Positions 44,056 to 52,725 of a DNA stretch of 64,000 bases are shown one piece after another (position 1 is the first letter of the stretch; each line of letters starts with the position of its first letter). The stretch comes from Streptomyces griseoruber. GTDB lineage: Bacteria > Actinomycetota > Actinomycetes > Streptomycetales > Streptomycetaceae. A program made the translations under genes and the position numbers. The notes beneath the pieces are model-generated. The model was not told where the DNA came from and ran no database searches. It saw only the letters and a list, made by a program, of their open reading frames with translations. The DNA lies in the NCBI RefSeq assembly GCF_001514205.1, contig NZ_KQ948764.1:505882-569881 (forward strand), written 5' to 3'.

Positions 44056-44696
44056 CCGAAGACCTGTTCCTGCTGCGGGACGGGCTGGTGCGGCTGCTGG
44101 AGGCCTACGGCTTCGAGATCGCCGCCGCCGTGGAGAGCGGGCCCGAGCTGGAGCGGGCCCTCGCCGAACTGGAGCCGGACGTCGCCGTGGTGGACGTCCG
44201 GCTTCCGCCCACGCACACGGACGAGGGCCTCCAGTGCGCGCTCACCGCCCGCCGCCGCAGGCCCGGCCTCCCGGTGCTCGTCCTCTCCCAGCACGTCGAG
44301 CAGCTGTACGCGCGCGAGCTGCTCGCCGACGGCAGCGGCGGGGTCGGCTATCTGCTGAAGGACCGGGTGTTCGACGCGGAGCAGTTCGTGGACGCCGTAC
44401 GGCGGGTCGCGGCGGGCGGTACGGCGATGGACCCCCAGGTGATCCAGCAGCTGCTGGCCCGCCGCTCGGGCGACGGGCAGGGTCCGGTGGAGCGGCTCAC
44501 TCCACGCGAACGGGAGGTTCTGGAGCTGATGGCGCAGGGCCGGTCGAACACGGCGATCGCCGGCAAACTGGTCGTCACCGAGCGGGCCGTCGCCAAGCAC
44601 ACCGCGAATATCTTCGTGAAGCTCGGTTTGGAGGTCTCGGACGACGACAACCGCAGGGTACTGGCGGTGCTGGCCTATCTGGACCGGGACCGGTAG
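44040..44696 (+). CDS. NarL-family response regulator
   Basis: 218 residues from a TTG start at 44040; no ATG or GTG fits, and GGAG lies just upstream inside the kinase gene. Receiver domain: acidic pocket AEDLFLLRDG (one acidic pair Glu7/Asp8), phospho-acceptor Asp52 in VAVVDVRLPP, Lys in YLLKDRVF. C-terminal LuxR-type HTH: RLTPREREVLELMAQGRSNT and RAVAKHTANIFVKLGL. It pairs with the kinase above. The gene overlaps the kinase's end by 16 bases, so the two are tightly coupled. Confidence 0.94.
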   Translation: MRVVLAEDLFLLRDGLVRLLEAYGFEIAAAVESGPELERALAELEPDVAVVDVRLPPTHTDEGLQCALTARRRRPGLPVLVLSQHVEQLYARELLADGSGGVGYLLKDRVFDAEQFVDAVRRVAAGGTAMDPQVIQQLLARRSGDGQGPVERLTPREREVLELMAQGRSNTAIAGKLVVTERAVAKHTANIFVKLGLEVSDDDNRRVLAVLAYLDRDR

Positions 44697-44867
44697 GGGG
44701 ACAACTACCGTGACGTGTGGGGTCGTTGGGGAGGGTTTGTCGTACGGACCTCTCATCAATTTCTGAGACCGCTGAACACCTCTGGGACGGGATGCGTATG
44801 GGAGGGGGCAGCTTCACTCCTGTCGGGCGCCTCGATGCGACCCCGCCAAGGAAGTCAGAGGAGTTCC

Positions 44868-46457
44868 ATGGGACGCAACATTCGTAAACGCCGTTCGTCG
44901 ATGGCCACGAAGGCCGTGGCAGCATCGGCGGCCCTAGCGCTCGGCGGGGGCGGGCTGATCTGGGCGAACTTCTACGCTTCGGCCCACGAGTCGAGCAACT
45001 CGGGTCAGAACACGACCAAGGCCGCCACCGCAGCAGCGCAGGTCGCCACCATCTCCTGCCCGGACGTGGGGCAGAAGCTGACGAACGTGCCCGACAAGGC
45101 CAAGCAGGGCGTCGCCACCGAGCTGGCGAACCTCGACAAGCAGATCACCGAGGCCTACGCCCGGCTCGCCTCCACGCGTCAGGCGCAGGCGAACGACCCC
45201 GGCTTCGTGCAGAACGCGATCGTCGGCCCCCTGAAGGAGAAGCGGGCCGCCACGATCGACCGGATCCGCATCGACATCCAGCGGGTCGGCGGCCAGTTCA
45301 ACACCCAGCTCAGCCAGCTCGCGGCCTGCACCACGCAGGCGGCCAACGCCAACACCAACGCGGGCCAGGCGGGCAACGGCCAGAACAACAACGGCCAGCA
45401 GAACAACAACAATGGCCAGCAGAACAACGGCCAGAACAACAATGGCCAGAACAACGGCCAGCAGAACAACGGCCAGCAGAACAACGGCGGTCAGCAGCAG
45501 GCGGGCGCCAACGGCCAGGGCGGCAACGGCCCGACCGCGGCCGACTTCGTGGACATCACGAAGGTCCAGGCCAACGCGCAGCTGGGCGTGGGGGCCAACG
45601 GCCTCGCGGCCAACGGCAACTCCGGCTCCCGCGGCAGCTTCACCACCAAGTGCGGCACCAACGGCAACAAGAACCACAACACGGACAACGTGATCGTGGC
45701 CCCCGGTGTCAGCAACGGTGCCCACCACCTGCACGACTACGTCGGCAACCAGTCCAACGACGCTTTCGCGAGCGACCAGGAGCTGGCGGCGGCCCAGACC
45801 AGCTGCCAGAACCAGGGCGACAAGTCCTCGTACTTCTGGCCGGTGCTGCGCACCCAGGACGGCACGCAGGACTTCGACCAGAACGCGGACGGCGGTGGCA
45901 AGGAAGGCAACGTCGGCAAGATCCTCCAGCCCGTCCAGGCGCAGCTGACCTTCGTCGGCAACAAGAAGGGCAACGTCGTCGCGATGCCGACGGCGCTGCG
46001 CATCATCACCGGTGACGCGAAGGCCTTCGTCAACGGCAACGGCAACGCCAACGTGAACTGGTCCTGCACCGGCTTCGAGAACAAGGTGCAGCTGGAGACC
46101 CAGTACCCGATCTGCCCGCAGGGCAGCCAGGTGGTGCGCACGACCTTCTTCCAGAGCTGCTGGGACGGTCAGAACATCGACTCCGCCAACCACCGCACGC
46201 ACGTGTCCTTCGTCCAGGCGGACGGCACCTGCGCCAACGGCTTCAAGGCGATCCCGCAGCTGAAGGTCCGGCTGGTCTACAACGTCACCCGGCCGACGAT
46301 CCAGAACGGCGTCGTGAAGAACGCCTACGCGGTCGACAGCTTCCCGGAGAACCTGCACAAGCCGATCACCGACCACAACGACTTCATCAACTTCTTCTCC
46401 ACGAACACGATGAACAAGATGGTCAACTGCATCAACACCGGCAAGAAGTGCCAGTAG
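44868..46457 (+). CDS. Secreted DUF1996 protein with Asn/Gln-rich linker
   Basis: 529 residues from the ATG at 44868 with AGAGGAG upstream. Signal peptide or N-terminal anchor around [21 protein letters not shown] helical module bounded by Cys ([10 protein letters not shown] ... [10 protein letters not shown], ~65-155) is followed by a striking linker of [11 protein letters not shown] repeats (~162-215). DUF1996 (~224-520) begins [10 protein letters not shown] and contains HHLHDYVGN, the SYFWPVLR block, VNWSCTG and NHRTHVSF, where clustered His/Asp suggest a metal or carbohydrate site. Function unknown; an extracellular, perhaps wall-associated role fits. Confidence 0.88.
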   Translation: MGRNIRKRRSSMATKAVAASAALALGGGGLIWANFYASAHESSNSGQNTTKAATAAAQVATISCPDVGQKLTNVPDKAKQGVATELANLDKQITEAYARLASTRQAQANDPGFVQNAIVGPLKEKRAATIDRIRIDIQRVGGQFNTQLSQLAACTTQAANANTNAGQAGNGQNNNGQQNNNNGQQNNGQNNNGQNNGQQNNGQQNNGGQQQAGANGQGGNGPTAADFVDITKVQANAQLGVGANGLAANGNSGSRGSFTTKCGTNGNKNHNTDNVIVAPGVSNGAHHLHDYVGNQSNDAFASDQELAAAQTSCQNQGDKSSYFWPVLRTQDGTQDFDQNADGGGKEGNVGKILQPVQAQLTFVGNKKGNVVAMPTALRIITGDAKAFVNGNGNANVNWSCTGFENKVQLETQYPICPQGSQVVRTTFFQSCWDGQNIDSANHRTHVSFVQADGTCANGFKAIPQLKVRLVYNVTRPTIQNGVVKNAYAVDSFPENLHKPITDHNDFINFFSTNTMNKMVNCINTGKKCQ

Positions 46458-46479
46458 TCGACAGCGGTCGATAACTGAG

Positions 46480-46512
46480 AGGCCGGCGGTGAGGAATCCT
46501 CACCGCCGGCCT
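46480..46512. terminator. Bidirectional terminator, 16-bp stem
   Basis: AGGCCGGCGGTGAGGA (46480-46495) pairs with TCCTCACCGCCGGCCT (46497-46512), around one central base. It lies between convergent stops at 46457 and 46536. Confidence 0.85.
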
Positions 46513-46535
46513 TCTTGTGTGCCGTGCCGCTTGGC

Positions 46536-46985
46536 TCAGTGGCCGGAGTGCGTCGCGCTCCCGGACGGCTCGCCCGACTCGTGCGCCGAGTGGTCCGTGC
46601 CCTCCTCGATGTCGCCGCCGAGCGTCTTGCGCAGCGATGTCACCGTGCCGGTCTCCTCTCCCACGGCCACCCACTTGCGGCCGACCAGATAGTGGCCGCC
46701 GTAGTCCTTGGCGCCGTTGAGCCACTCGCGCTGGCCCCGGTCGGTGGCGAAGGTCAGCAGGAGGAACTTCCCCGCGGAGGTCTTGCAGATGGCCTGGCGG
46801 AGTTCGTCGGCGTCGGTCTGCATGTTCGGCTTGCAGTCCACCTCGGCGGCCAGGTGCTCCAGACTGCCGGTCGCCGCCGTCGGGACGGCCACCTCGGCCT
46901 TCCCGGAGCCTGCGGACGCGCACCCCGCCAGCACCAGCGCCGCCACGGCGGTCGCCGCCGCGAGGATCGGTCGGGTCACCTTCAT
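46536..46985 (-). CDS. Small lipoprotein
   Basis: 149 residues from the ATG at 46985 with GGGAGGA upstream; the frame is open further up without an RBS. Lipobox LVLAGC puts the lipidated Cys at residue 22 (N-terminal MKVTRPILAAATAVAALVLA). The mature part is ~125 residues with a second Cys pair (VDCKPN, AICKTS) and a His-rich end (DHSAHE, SATHSGH) that might bind metal. Lipid-anchored outside the membrane. Family not recognised. Alone on its strand between the DUF1996 and TPR-like genes. Confidence 0.82.
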   Translation of the reverse strand: MKVTRPILAAATAVAALVLAGCASAGSGKAEVAVPTAATGSLEHLAAEVDCKPNMQTDADELRQAICKTSAGKFLLLTFATDRGQREWLNGAKDYGGHYLVGRKWVAVGEETGTVTSLRKTLGGDIEEGTDHSAHESGEPSGSATHSGH

Positions 46986-47083
46986 CTGTCCTCCCTGCGT
47001 GAGCCTCGTCCTGGATACGGCTCCCGCGTACGGTCCGCTCAAAATACGCTGCCGGGCTGGCACACGCGTGCGAGAGTGGGCCG

Positions 47084-47578
47084 GTGAACCACGACTGGGA
47101 AGAGCGCGTGACGGCCGCCTGGGCCACCCTCGACCGCTATCCGCAGGCACGGGCCGCCGACTTCCGGGCCGTCATCGACGAACTCGTCGCCGAACTGCCC
47201 GGGAACAGCCCCCTCGGCCCCTTCGAGCGGGCCTGCGCCTGGGACTCCACCGGCCACAGCGACCGGGCCGTACCGCTCTACCGGGAAGCCCTCGCCCTCG
47301 GTCTGACCGGCTACCAGGGCCGGCGCGCCAGGATCCAGCTCTCCAGCTCCCTGCGCAACATCGGGCAGGCCGAGGAGGGCGTCGCGCTGCTCACCCCCGA
47401 ACTGGACGCCCCGTCCGACGAACTGGACGACGCCGTACGCGCCACGCTCGCCCTGTGCCTGTCCAGCCTCGGCCGCGACCGGGAGGCCCTGTCCCTGGTC
47501 CTCGGCGCCCTCGCCCCCCATCTGCCGCGCTACCAGCGGTCGATGGCGAACTACGCACGGGCGCTCGTCGAGTCGTAG
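47084..47578 (+). CDS. TPR-repeat protein, 164 aa
   Basis: The helix-pair periodicity is TPR-like: FERACAWDSTGHSDRAVPLY, REALALGLTGYQGRRARIQL, SLRNIGQAEEGVALLTPELD and ATLALCLSSLGRDREALSLV. N-terminal MNHDWEERVTAAWATLD. Soluble, no catalytic motif; a small interaction or co-chaperone-like protein. The next gene starts 35 bases on in the same direction but has a different character, so shared function is uncertain. Confidence 0.82.
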   Translation: MNHDWEERVTAAWATLDRYPQARAADFRAVIDELVAELPGNSPLGPFERACAWDSTGHSDRAVPLYREALALGLTGYQGRRARIQLSSSLRNIGQAEEGVALLTPELDAPSDELDDAVRATLALCLSSLGRDREALSLVLGALAPHLPRYQRSMANYARALVES

Positions 47579-47613
47579 GCGGGGCGTGACCCGTACGGCG
47601 GTGACCATCCCTC

Positions 47614-49563
47614 GTGCCGCTCGTTGCGCTGGGCGTGCAGTCACAGGATGTCGCCCCGAGCCCCGCACCCGGTTCCGCCCCCGACCGGGCCGTCGACGTC
47701 GAGCAGGCCGAGGCCGCGCTCGTCGAGCACTATCCGCGTCTCGTCCGGCTCGCCTATCTGGTGCTGCCGCCGGGCCTCGGCCGGGGCCGCCGGGTCCTGA
47801 CCGCCCACGCCCTCGTCCAGCGTGCCCTGCCCCGCCGCCGCGCCTCGGCCCCCGTGATCCCGGCCCAGGCGCAGGCCGACGGCCGCGACGGCGACCCCGG
47901 GTACGCGTACGTCCGCCTCCAGGTGGTGCGGACGGCGCTGGAGGCGGGCCTGCCGCTGGTGCGCCCGGCCTGGCCCAAGCGGGCGCAACTGCCGCCGCTG
48001 CTCCCCCAGGTGCGGGGCCTGAGACTGTTCCCGCGCTCCGGCGGGGCCGACGAACTCGCCCTGGACCAGCAGCTGTCCGCCCTGGCCGGTCCGGCCCGCG
48101 CCGTCTATGTGCTGCGCGGCCTGGAGAAACTCACCGACGGCGAGGTGCGCAAGGTCCTCGCCGAGGCGGGCGTGGCGGACACCGACGCGGCGCTGGACGA
48201 GGCCGACGCGGTGCCCGCCCGGTACGCCCTGCTCGAATCCCCCGAGTTCGACCCCTGCTCCCTCCAGGCCCGGCCCACCGATCTGCTGCGCCGCCGCCGG
48301 CACACCACGGCCGCGCTGGCCGCCGCCGCGGCCCTCGCGGTGTGCGGCGCGCTGGTCGCGCTGCCCGGTGACGGCTGGGGCCCGGACGGCGCGGCCGCCC
48401 CGGTGTACGCGCAGAACCCGGCCGCCGAGGCCGCGCTCGACCCGGGCCGGCTGCTGCGGGTCTCCCCCGTCGCCTGGAAGACGTCCGCGCGCACCGACTT
48501 CTCCGTCTGGCCGGCCCGCGGCGCCCTGGTCCGCGACACCGCGCTGCTGCGCCGCGCCCTCGCGGTCTGGGCCCGCCCCGGCGCGACGGTGCAGGTCTCG
48601 GCGACTCCCGACACCCCCTCCGGCCCCCCGTCCGGCCCGCCCCAGCTCCTGTACGCGGCCGAGGTGGGCAACGCGCGCGTGGTGCTCTTCCACGACGGTC
48701 TGCGCATCGCCCGCTACGCCGAGCCGAAGGACGGCACGGCCGGGGCCGCCCTGGACTTCGCGCGGGTCGACGGCGCGGCCGGCGCCGAGGCGTCCGCGAT
48801 CGTCCTGGACCGGGCCGACGGCAATGTCCGCTGGCTGACGGCGCCCTGGGTGACCGCGGCGGGCGAGCGGGACCTCGGCAAGCCGGGCGCCGGCGTGATG
48901 GCCCTGACGCTCACCGACGGCATCACCTCGCCGCTGGCCAGTCCCGCGACCCGGACCGGCACCTGCACCGGCTGGAACGTCCTCCAGCTCACCGACGCCT
49001 CGGGCTCCCGTCTCCTCACCGACCTCGGCGAGCTGGTCCCCGCCCGGCTGACCGCCGGCCGGCCCACCGCGCCGAAGGAGGCCACGGGAGCGGAGGCGCT
49101 CGGCACCTGGGCGCCGTACGCCTGCTCGCTGGCCGATGTGCGCGGGCAGGGCGTGCGGACGGTGAACGTGTGGTCGTACGCGCGTCAGCCGCTGCCCGAC
49201 GCGAGCGGCTCGGCGGAATGGGTGTGCACCCGGGCGGAGACCTGGCGCGGCGACGGGAGCCGGGTACTGGCCCAGTTCCGTACCCCGGGCGGGCTGTTCG
49301 GGGCGGCCGTGGCGAAGGCCGGGGACGTCCCGGCGTGCGGTCCGCGCGATCCGCATGTGCTGGCCGGGGTGCTGTGGAAGTCGCAGGGCGGCCACTGGTA
49401 CCTCCTCGCGGCCGGCGACTCCGGGACGCGGAACGTACGGGCGACCGGCGGGGTGCGGGACTCCGCGCCGGGCCCGCTGCTCACCGCGGCGGCCGAGAAG
49501 GGGGCGAAGGCGGAGCTGAAGGGCACGCTGGCGGACGGGCGGTCGGTCAACGGGCTCAACTGA
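47614..49563 (+). CDS. Membrane protein with degenerate ECF sigma-like cytoplasmic domain
   Basis: 649 residues from a GTG at 47614 (another GTG at 47635; neither has a clear RBS). Residues ~28-75 resemble ECF sigma region 2 (EAALVEHYPRLVRLAYLVLP), but the core-binding charged residues after it look changed. Residues ~150-200 resemble region 4 (ALAGPARAVYVLRGLEKLTD), with a poor HTH. A membrane helix follows (~230-250, TAALAAAAALAVCGALVALP) and then ~390 extracytoplasmic residues. This matches no standard fusion I know. It may be an anti-sigma-like scaffold or a non-functional sigma remnant tied to an outer sensor domain. Confidence 0.65.
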   Translation: MPLVALGVQSQDVAPSPAPGSAPDRAVDVEQAEAALVEHYPRLVRLAYLVLPPGLGRGRRVLTAHALVQRALPRRRASAPVIPAQAQADGRDGDPGYAYVRLQVVRTALEAGLPLVRPAWPKRAQLPPLLPQVRGLRLFPRSGGADELALDQQLSALAGPARAVYVLRGLEKLTDGEVRKVLAEAGVADTDAALDEADAVPARYALLESPEFDPCSLQARPTDLLRRRRHTTAALAAAAALAVCGALVALPGDGWGPDGAAAPVYAQNPAAEAALDPGRLLRVSPVAWKTSARTDFSVWPARGALVRDTALLRRALAVWARPGATVQVSATPDTPSGPPSGPPQLLYAAEVGNARVVLFHDGLRIARYAEPKDGTAGAALDFARVDGAAGAEASAIVLDRADGNVRWLTAPWVTAAGERDLGKPGAGVMALTLTDGITSPLASPATRTGTCTGWNVLQLTDASGSRLLTDLGELVPARLTAGRPTAPKEATGAEALGTWAPYACSLADVRGQGVRTVNVWSYARQPLPDASGSAEWVCTRAETWRGDGSRVLAQFRTPGGLFGAAVAKAGDVPACGPRDPHVLAGVLWKSQGGHWYLLAAGDSGTRNVRATGGVRDSAPGPLLTAAAEKGAKAELKGTLADGRSVNGLN

Positions 49564-49612
49564 TCGGCGCGGAGGGGTTCACCCCGGCCTTACCCGTCAG
49601 TACATTGACGCC

Positions 49613-50512
49613 ATGTCCAACAAGGGTCGGTCCGACGGGGACCGGGTGCCGCTCAAGGCCCGCAAGGTGTCCTTCTCCTGGGAGGACACCCCGCTGCACT
49701 GGGTGCCGGGGGATCCGTTCACCACGCACACCATCAATGTGCTGCACCTGCTGCTGCCGGCCGGCGAGCGCTGGTTCGTGCACGTCTACCGGCAGGTGCT
49801 GCCGTACATCCGGGACGAGCGGCTGCGCGAGGACGTGATCGGGTTCATCGGGCAGGAGGCGGTGCACTCCCAGGCCCATGACGAGGTGCTGCCCCACCTC
49901 AAGGAGCAGGGGCTCGACCCGACGCCGTACACCGCGCAGGTCGACTGGCTCTTCGAGAAGCTGCTCGGCGACCGCACCCTGCCCCCGGGCCGGGCGCGCC
50001 GCTGGTGGCTGAAGGAGCGGGTGGCGCTGATCGCGGCCATCGAGCACTACACCGCCTTCCTCGGCGACTGGGTGCTGAACGCGGACGAACTGGACCGCAG
50101 GGGCGCCGACCCGACCATGCTGGACCTGCTGCGCTGGCACGGCGCCGAGGAGGTCGAGCACCGGTCCGTGGCCTTCGAGCTGTTCATGCACCTCGACGGC
50201 AGCTACCGCCGCCGGGTGCGGACCTGGGCCACCGCCTTCGCCGCCCTCGTCTTCCTCTGGCAGCGCGGGGTCCGCTTCTTCATGGCGAACGACCCGACGC
50301 TCACCGGCGGGAAGGCGAGCTTGCGGGCCTTCTACGTGCGCGGCAGACGCGGCACCCTGCCCGCCACCGGCGCGCTGCTGCGGTCGGTCCCCCGCTATCT
50401 CAGCCGGGGTTACCACCCCTCGCAGGAGGGCTCCACCGAGCAGGCGGTCGCCTATCTCGCCTCCTCCCCCGCGGCGCTGGCCGCGCTCGCCGCGGAGCGG
50501 AGGGCGTCCTGA
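49613..50512 (+). CDS. PF10118-type metal-dependent hydrolase (ferritin-like diiron)
   Basis: 299 residues. Helical bundle with metal-binding Glu/His sites: IGQEAVHSQAHDEVLP, ALIAAIEHYTAFLGDWVL and WHGAEEVEHRSVAFELF, each carrying E-x2-H-type ligands as in the Metal_hydrol family. N-terminal WEDTPLHWVPGDPFTTHTIN is also conserved. Members are thought to act on lipophilic or steroid-like substrates, but firm activity data are lacking. It overlaps the ferredoxin reductase gene by one base plus ATGA, so it probably receives electrons from it (inference). Confidence 0.9.
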   Translation: MSNKGRSDGDRVPLKARKVSFSWEDTPLHWVPGDPFTTHTINVLHLLLPAGERWFVHVYRQVLPYIRDERLREDVIGFIGQEAVHSQAHDEVLPHLKEQGLDPTPYTAQVDWLFEKLLGDRTLPPGRARRWWLKERVALIAAIEHYTAFLGDWVLNADELDRRGADPTMLDLLRWHGAEEVEHRSVAFELFMHLDGSYRRRVRTWATAFAALVFLWQRGVRFFMANDPTLTGGKASLRAFYVRGRRGTLPATGALLRSVPRYLSRGYHPSQEGSTEQAVAYLASSPAALAALAAERRAS

Positions 50513-51573
50513 TGGCCCACGCTCTGCGCAGGGCCGCCTTCGTCGCCGGTACGGCCTGGCTGGCACGGCGGGCGATGCGGCGCCGGATCCGGGCCTCGCC
50601 GCTGTGGCCGCTGCCGGCGCTGGACGAGCCGGTCTCCGGGCGGCCCCGCTCCCGGTCCCTGCGACTGCGGGTGAGCGCGCGGGACACGGTCGCCGAGGGT
50701 GTCGTACGACTGCGGCTCGAAGGACGGGAGTTGCCGCGCTGGGAGCCGGGGGCGCACATCGATCTGGTGCTGCCGTCGGGGCGGGTGCGGCAGTACTCGC
50801 TGTGCGGGGACCCGGCGGACCGCTGCGCGTACACCGTCGCCGTACGGCTCGTCGAGGACGGCCGGGGCGGGTCGCGCGAGGTGCACGAGCGGCTCCTGGA
50901 GGGCACGGAGGTCGAGGTGCGCGGGCCGCGGAACCGCTTCCCGCTCGCCGAGGCCCCGGCGTACGTCTTCGTCGCCGGAGGGATCGGCATCACCCCGCTC
51001 CTGCCGATGCTGCGGGCGCTCCCCGAGGGCGCCGACTGGCGGCTGCTGTACGCCGGCCGGTCACGGGCCTCGATGCCGTTCCTCGCGGAGGTCGAGCGGT
51101 TCGGCGGGAGGGGGGTCCCCCCGCTCGGGCGAAGCCGAGAGCGGGGGAGGGTCAAGGTGGTGGAGGGACGGCCGGACCTCGACGCGGAGTTGAAGGACCT
51201 GCCCGCCGGGGCCGTCGTCCACTGCTGTGGGCCGGAGGGGCTGATGGCGGCCGTGGCCGAGCGGGTGCCGTCCGTACGAGTCGAACGATTCACGCCACTT
51301 GCCGTGGGCGGCGGCGCCTGCGAGGTCGAACTCCGGCGCAGCGGACGGACGTTGACCGTGCCCGCCGGCTCCTCGGTGCTCTCCGCCGTACGCGCCGCGC
51401 TCCCCGGCACGCTCTACTCCTGCGAGCAGGGGTTCTGCGGAACGTGTGTACAGCGGGTGCTGGCGGGCGAGGTGGATCACCGGGACGCACTGCTCACGGA
51501 CGCCGAGCGCGCGGACTCGATGCTGATCTGTGTGTCCCGGGCGCGCGGCGCACGGCTGGTGCTCGATATGTGA
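50512..51573 (+). CDS. Ferredoxin-type FMN/FAD oxidoreductase with C-terminal 2Fe-2S
   Basis: 353 residues; its ATG overlaps the upstream TGA (ATGA). The N-terminus has a basic hydrophobic segment (RRAAFVAGTAWLARRAMRRR) that may attach it to the membrane. FAD-binding RQYSLCGDP, NAD-binding VAGGIGITPLLPML, then a plant-type 2Fe-2S domain with SCEQGFCGTC (C-x4-C-x2-C) and a distal Cys in LICVSRA. This reductase type feeds electrons to mono-oxygenases. Between the NAD and 2Fe-2S domains lies an extra ~15 residues (GRGVPPLGRSRERG) encoded by the interspersed repeat at 51106-51150. The frame is kept. Confidence 0.93.
   Translation: MAHALRRAAFVAGTAWLARRAMRRRIRASPLWPLPALDEPVSGRPRSRSLRLRVSARDTVAEGVVRLRLEGRELPRWEPGAHIDLVLPSGRVRQYSLCGDPADRCAYTVAVRLVEDGRGGSREVHERLLEGTEVEVRGPRNRFPLAEAPAYVFVAGGIGITPLLPMLRALPEGADWRLLYAGRSRASMPFLAEVERFGGRGVPPLGRSRERGRVKVVEGRPDLDAELKDLPAGAVVHCCGPEGLMAAVAERVPSVRVERFTPLAVGGGACEVELRRSGRTLTVPAGSSVLSAVRAALPGTLYSCEQGFCGTCVQRVLAGEVDHRDALLTDAERADSMLICVSRARGARLVLDM
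51106..51150. repeat. Streptomyces interspersed repeat inside a coding sequence
   Basis: GGGGGGTCCCCCCGCTCGGG followed by CGAAGCCGAGAGCGGGGGAGG. It folds into a stem (CCCCCGCTCGG / CCGAGAGCGGGGG with a 2-base bulge). I recognise this as a repeat normally seen between genes in Streptomyces. Here it sits in frame in the ferredoxin reductase gene and is translated. Confidence 0.75.
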
Positions 51574-51629
51574 ACACCGGGGGCCGGTCCGGTCCGTTCG
51601 GGGCCGGATCCGATCGGTAAGGTGGGCGC

Positions 51630-52319
51630 ATGACTACCGGGGTTCGTCGAAGAATGGGAGTCGAGGAGCGTCGGCAGCAGTTGATCGGCGTCGCCCTCGA
51701 CCTGTTCGCCCAGCGCTCGCCCGACGAGGTCTCCATCGACGAGATAGCGGCCGCCGCCGGTATCTCGCGCCCCCTCGTCTATCACTACTTCCCCGGCAAA
51801 CTCAGCTTGTACGAGGCCGCGTTGAAGCGGGCCTCGGAGGATCTCGCCGCCCGGTTCGTCGAGCCCGCCGAGGGACCGCTCGGCTCACGGCTGCTGCGGG
51901 TGATGCGCCGCTACTTCGACTTCGTCGACGAGCACGGCCCGGGTTTCTCGGCCCTGATGCGCGGCGGCCCGGCCGTCGGCTCGTCCACGACGAACGCCCT
52001 GATCGACTCCGTACGCCAGGCCGCCTACGAGCAGATCCTGTCCCACCTGGGCATCACGGACCCGCCCGCCCGGCTGGAGTTGGTGGTGCGCTCCTGGATC
52101 TCGCTCGCCGAGTCGACCGCGCTGATCTGGCTGGACGGGCGGCGGATCCCGCGCGAGGAGCTGGAGGTGCAGCTCGTGCACGACTTCGCCGCGCTCACCG
52201 CCGTCAGCGCGGCCTACGACGACGAGATGCGCAAGCTGCTGCACCCCATGCTGTCCGGCGAGCCGGCCGACGGCCCCTTCGGGAACCTGGCGGCCCGGCT
52301 CATCGCGCTGGCGTCCTAG
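51630..52319 (+). CDS. TetR-family transcriptional regulator
   Basis: 229 residues. N-terminal HTH: ALDLFAQRSPDEVSIDEIAA and AGISRPLVYHYFPGKLSLYE, with the usual YHYF end. The C-terminal ~160 residues form the ligand-binding helical domain. It follows the hydrolase/ferredoxin reductase pair at 57 bases in the same direction and probably controls that pair, or is cotranscribed with it. Ligand unknown. Confidence 0.93.
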   Translation: MTTGVRRRMGVEERRQQLIGVALDLFAQRSPDEVSIDEIAAAAGISRPLVYHYFPGKLSLYEAALKRASEDLAARFVEPAEGPLGSRLLRVMRRYFDFVDEHGPGFSALMRGGPAVGSSTTNALIDSVRQAAYEQILSHLGITDPPARLELVVRSWISLAESTALIWLDGRRIPREELEVQLVHDFAALTAVSAAYDDEMRKLLHPMLSGEPADGPFGNLAARLIALAS

Positions 52320-52327
52320 GCCTGGGC

Positions 52328-52693
52328 CTACTCCCGGTCGAACTTGCGGTACGACGGGTCGAGGTCACGGATCTCGGCGGAGGCGTGCAGGGCGATCCCC
52401 TCGTCCGCGATGTGCTTGCGCAGCAGCTCCAGGACCGCCTCGGTCAGCCGGGCCTTGGTGTCGTCGGTGCGGCCGGCGAGCAGGCCGAGGGCGACATGGA
52501 CGATCGCGTGGCGGTGCTCGAGCGGGTCCTCGTAGCCGTACGCGGTCTCGTCGGCCTTGCGGAACAGGGTCTTGCAGGCTTCCGGCTTGGCGGCCGCGAT
52601 CTCGACGAGCGCGGTGTGCAGGGCCTGGGCGAAGGCCTCCCTGTCGAAGGCGTGGGTCACGGCGGCCGAGTAGTCGACGGTGATGTTCGGCAT
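52328..52693 (-). CDS. 5-carboxymethyl-2-hydroxymuconate isomerase-like tautomerase
   Basis: 121 residues from the ATG at 52693 (AGGAG six bases upstream), so that Pro follows the initiator Met: MPNITVDYSAAV. Amino-terminal Pro is the catalytic base of the tautomerase superfamily. LHTALVEIAAAKPEACKTLF and HAIVHVALGLLAGRTDDTKA match the CHMI (HpaF) family of homoprotocatechuate degradation. No other hpa genes are nearby, so the physiological substrate may differ. Confidence 0.88.
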   Translation of the reverse strand: MPNITVDYSAAVTHAFDREAFAQALHTALVEIAAAKPEACKTLFRKADETAYGYEDPLEHRHAIVHVALGLLAGRTDDTKARLTEAVLELLRKHIADEGIALHASAEIRDLDPSYRKFDRE

Positions 52694-52725
52694 GAGCACT
52701 CCTGTTCCAAGGCGACAGCGTCACG

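Noticed and set aside
45360..45500. Short repeats considered as a CRISPR array
   Set aside because: Repeats are 6-15 bases, in frame, with no spacers; they encode the Asn/Gln linker.
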